The notes under the pieces were generated by a model. It was not told where the DNA came from. It ran no database searches and saw nothing but the letters and a program-made list of their open reading frames with translations. A stretch of DNA of 32,337 nucleotides from the NCBI GenBank assembly GCA_002363155.1, contig DEWH01000014.1, forward strand, positions 1 through 32,337, in the 5' to 3' direction. The position numbers and the translations under genes were made by a program. The DNA comes from Ruminococcaceae bacterium UBA3215. GTDB lineage: Bacteria; Bacillota; Clostridia; Oscillospirales; Ruminococcaceae. Numbering within the stretch: position 1 is the stretch's first letter; the number at the start of each line of letters is the position of its first letter. Positions 31,349 to 32,337 of this stretch are shown here, one piece after another.

Positions 31349-31780
31349 CTACGCATTTCGCAGCGGGGCGTTCCCCGCCGCACCGAATCCGCGCACAAGC
31401 AGCTCCGAAAGGCTGATCTCATCAAATGAGCCGTCGCTTGCAGCGCAGAGGACTGCGAGACCTGGAGCGAACTCGTACAGGAACTGCCTGCACATACCGC
31501 AGGGCGTACATTTCTCCACCGTGCTTCCCGCAACAGCGATCATGCGGAAACTGCGCTTCCCCTCGCTGACTGCTTTCGCAACGGCTGTGCGTTCCGCGCA
31601 GATGCCGCAGGGATACGACGCGTTCTCGACGTTGCAGCCGGTAAAAACGCTCCCGTCATCGCACAGGACCGCAGCTCCGACGCGGTATCCCGAATAGGGC
31701 GCGTAGGCATTCTCCGCCGCCTTTACGGCCGAATCCACAAGTTCTTTCTTCGCGTTCCCGCTTGCCAAGCTGTCATTCAT
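31349..31780 (-). CDS. cdd: Cytidine deaminase
   Basis: A 143-residue tetrameric-type cytidine deaminase that converts cytidine/deoxycytidine to uridine/deoxyuridine in pyrimidine salvage. Zinc ligands are C61, C94 and C97 (CAE and PCxxC motifs) and the proton-shuttling glutamate is E63 in CGICAERTAVAKA. The substrate-binding YAPYSGYRVGAAV and FTGCNVENASYP motifs are also present. The ATG at 31780 is chosen; a GTG at 31789 is in frame but only three bases from the AGGG ribosome-binding site. It has its own promoter, points away from ppdK and converges with the 374-residue gene. Confidence 0.95.
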   Translation of the reverse strand: MNDSLASGNAKKELVDSAVKAAENAYAPYSGYRVGAAVLCDDGSVFTGCNVENASYPCGICAERTAVAKAVSEGKRSFRMIAVAGSTVEKCTPCGMCRQFLYEFAPGLAVLCAASDGSFDEISLSELLVRGFGAAGNAPLRNA

Positions 31781-31811
31781 ACAAAACACCGCCCTTCCAT
31801 ACAGTGCAAGT

Positions 31812-31840
31812 ATTATAACACATCACGGCACAAAAATCAA
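31812..31840 (-). promoter_or_regulatory. Sigma-A promoter of cdd
   Basis: Minus-strand TTGATT (31835-31840), 17 bp, TATAAT (31812-31817), about 30 bp before the cdd start. Confidence 0.7.
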
Positions 31841-31917
31841 TCACCCCGCGAAAAATCGGCGTTTGGGCGGGACAGAAAAATTTCTTTAAAATATCATAAA
31901 AAATTTTTATAAAATAC

Positions 31918-31946
31918 TGGAAATTCTGTTAAAAATATGATATAAT
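31918..31946 (+). promoter_or_regulatory. Sigma-A promoter of ppdK
   Basis: TGGAAA (31918-31923, 4/6), 17 bp, TATAAT (31941-31946), in a very AT-rich stretch. It leaves a leader of about 90 bases. Confidence 0.65.
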
Positions 31947-31977
31947 ATAGTTGTTATGCAGAATAAAGTTCTATAAA

Positions 31978-31993
31978 CCGCATTGCAATGCGG
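31978..31993 (+). promoter_or_regulatory. Perfect palindrome in the ppdK leader
   Basis: CCGCATTGCAATGCGG is a 16-bp perfect palindrome about 25 bases after the expected transcription start. It could be an operator for a dimeric regulator or a leader hairpin. No T run follows, so it is not a terminator. Confidence 0.5.
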
Positions 31994-32041
31994 AAAAGAC
32001 CGGAAGCTGCGGACTAATAAAACATCAGGAGGAAAAATCCA

Positions 32042-32337
32042 ATGGCAAAGAAATATGTTTACCTTTTCAGTGAAGGTAACGCAGACATGAGAGAGCTTCT
32101 CGGCGGTAAAGGCGCTAACCTCGCGGAGATGACCAAGATAGGTCTTCCCGTACCTCAGGGCTTTACTATCTCCACAGAAGCTTGCACCCAGTATTATGAG
32201 GACGGCAGAAAGATCAATGACGAGATCATGGCTCAGGCTATGAAGGGCGTTGAGGAGATGGAGAAGATAAACGGCAAGAAGTTCGGTGACAAGACCAACC
32301 CTCTGCTCGTTTCCGTTCGTTCCGGTGCAAGAGCTTC
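32042..32337 (+). CDS. ppdK: Pyruvate, phosphate dikinase, N-terminal part (runs off the window)
   Basis: The first 98 codons of PPDK, which interconverts pyruvate + ATP + Pi with PEP + AMP + PPi and in clostridia often serves glycolysis or gluconeogenesis. The N-terminal nucleotide-binding signature is present: MAKKYVYLFSEGNADMRELL, then GGKGANLAEMTKIGLPVPQG and FTISTEACTQYY. The fragment ends LLVSVRSGARA, the conserved S-V-R-S-G region. AGGAGG precedes the ATG by 10 bases. The gene is open at the window edge, so completeness cannot be judged. Confidence 0.96.
   Translation, partial: MAKKYVYLFSEGNADMRELLGGKGANLAEMTKIGLPVPQGFTISTEACTQYYEDGRKINDEIMAQAMKGVEEMEKINGKKFGDKTNPLLVSVRSGARA

Overview
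The window is from a motile, low-to-moderate-GC Firmicute, most likely a clostridium of the Ruminococcaceae/Oscillospirales. This rests on gene content: a SCIFF ranthipeptide with its radical-SAM maturase, a FliY-type switch protein, CheC/CheD, a FapA-family gene at the end of a flagellar operon, a DUF6033-type protein and pyruvate phosphate dikinase. Species cannot be fixed from sequence reading alone. No rRNA, tRNA, CRISPR array, prophage or autonomous transposase gene was found.

Layout. Positions 1-7300 hold minus-strand housekeeping and accessory genes: htrA (207-1670), the SCIFF pair scfB (1845-3239) and scfA (3327-3470), recJ (3752-5779), and a DUF6033-like gene (6253-7161) behind a sigma-28-type promoter. 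Positions 7435-28271 are one long minus-strand flagellar/chemotaxis cluster. Its order of transcription is fliK, flgD, a TIGR02530-type gene, flgE, flbD, motA, motB, fliM, fliY, cheY, fliO, fliP, fliQ, fliR, flhB, flhA, fliA (sigma-28), two FlgF/FlgG-type rod genes, cheC, cheD, fapA. It starts at a consensus sigma-A promoter (28332-28360) and ends at a strong hairpin terminator (7258-7290). A second sigma-A-like promoter lies before motB. Positions 28496-32337 hold a MATE transporter (minus), a divergent unknown 374-residue protein (plus), cytidine deaminase (minus) and the 5' end of ppdK (plus).

How it works together. The cluster supplies the hook and its cap and length control (FlgE, FlgD, FliK), the stator (MotA/MotB), the switch (FliM, FliY), the export gate (FliO/P/Q/R, FlhB, FlhA), CheY with two CheY-P-phosphatase-type proteins (CheC, FliY), and the sigma factor for late genes. 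flgB-fliJ, flhF/flhG, fliL, cheA/B/R/W and flagellin are not in the window and must be elsewhere or absent.

The most notable non-gene signal is a family of MITE-like elements. Each end carries tandem heptamers, a 3-nt-loop hairpin and a GTCACRATTCAGAT-like motif. One element fills the whole gap between flhA and fliA, one lies between the predicted recJ promoter and recJ, and one half-copy follows fapA. Other points worth attention are a sigma-28-type promoter on the DUF6033 gene, a tandem duplicated FliM-like CheY-binding motif inside FliY, a long acidic insertion in FliP, and a terminator plus UUCG hairpin between the SCIFF peptide and its maturase.
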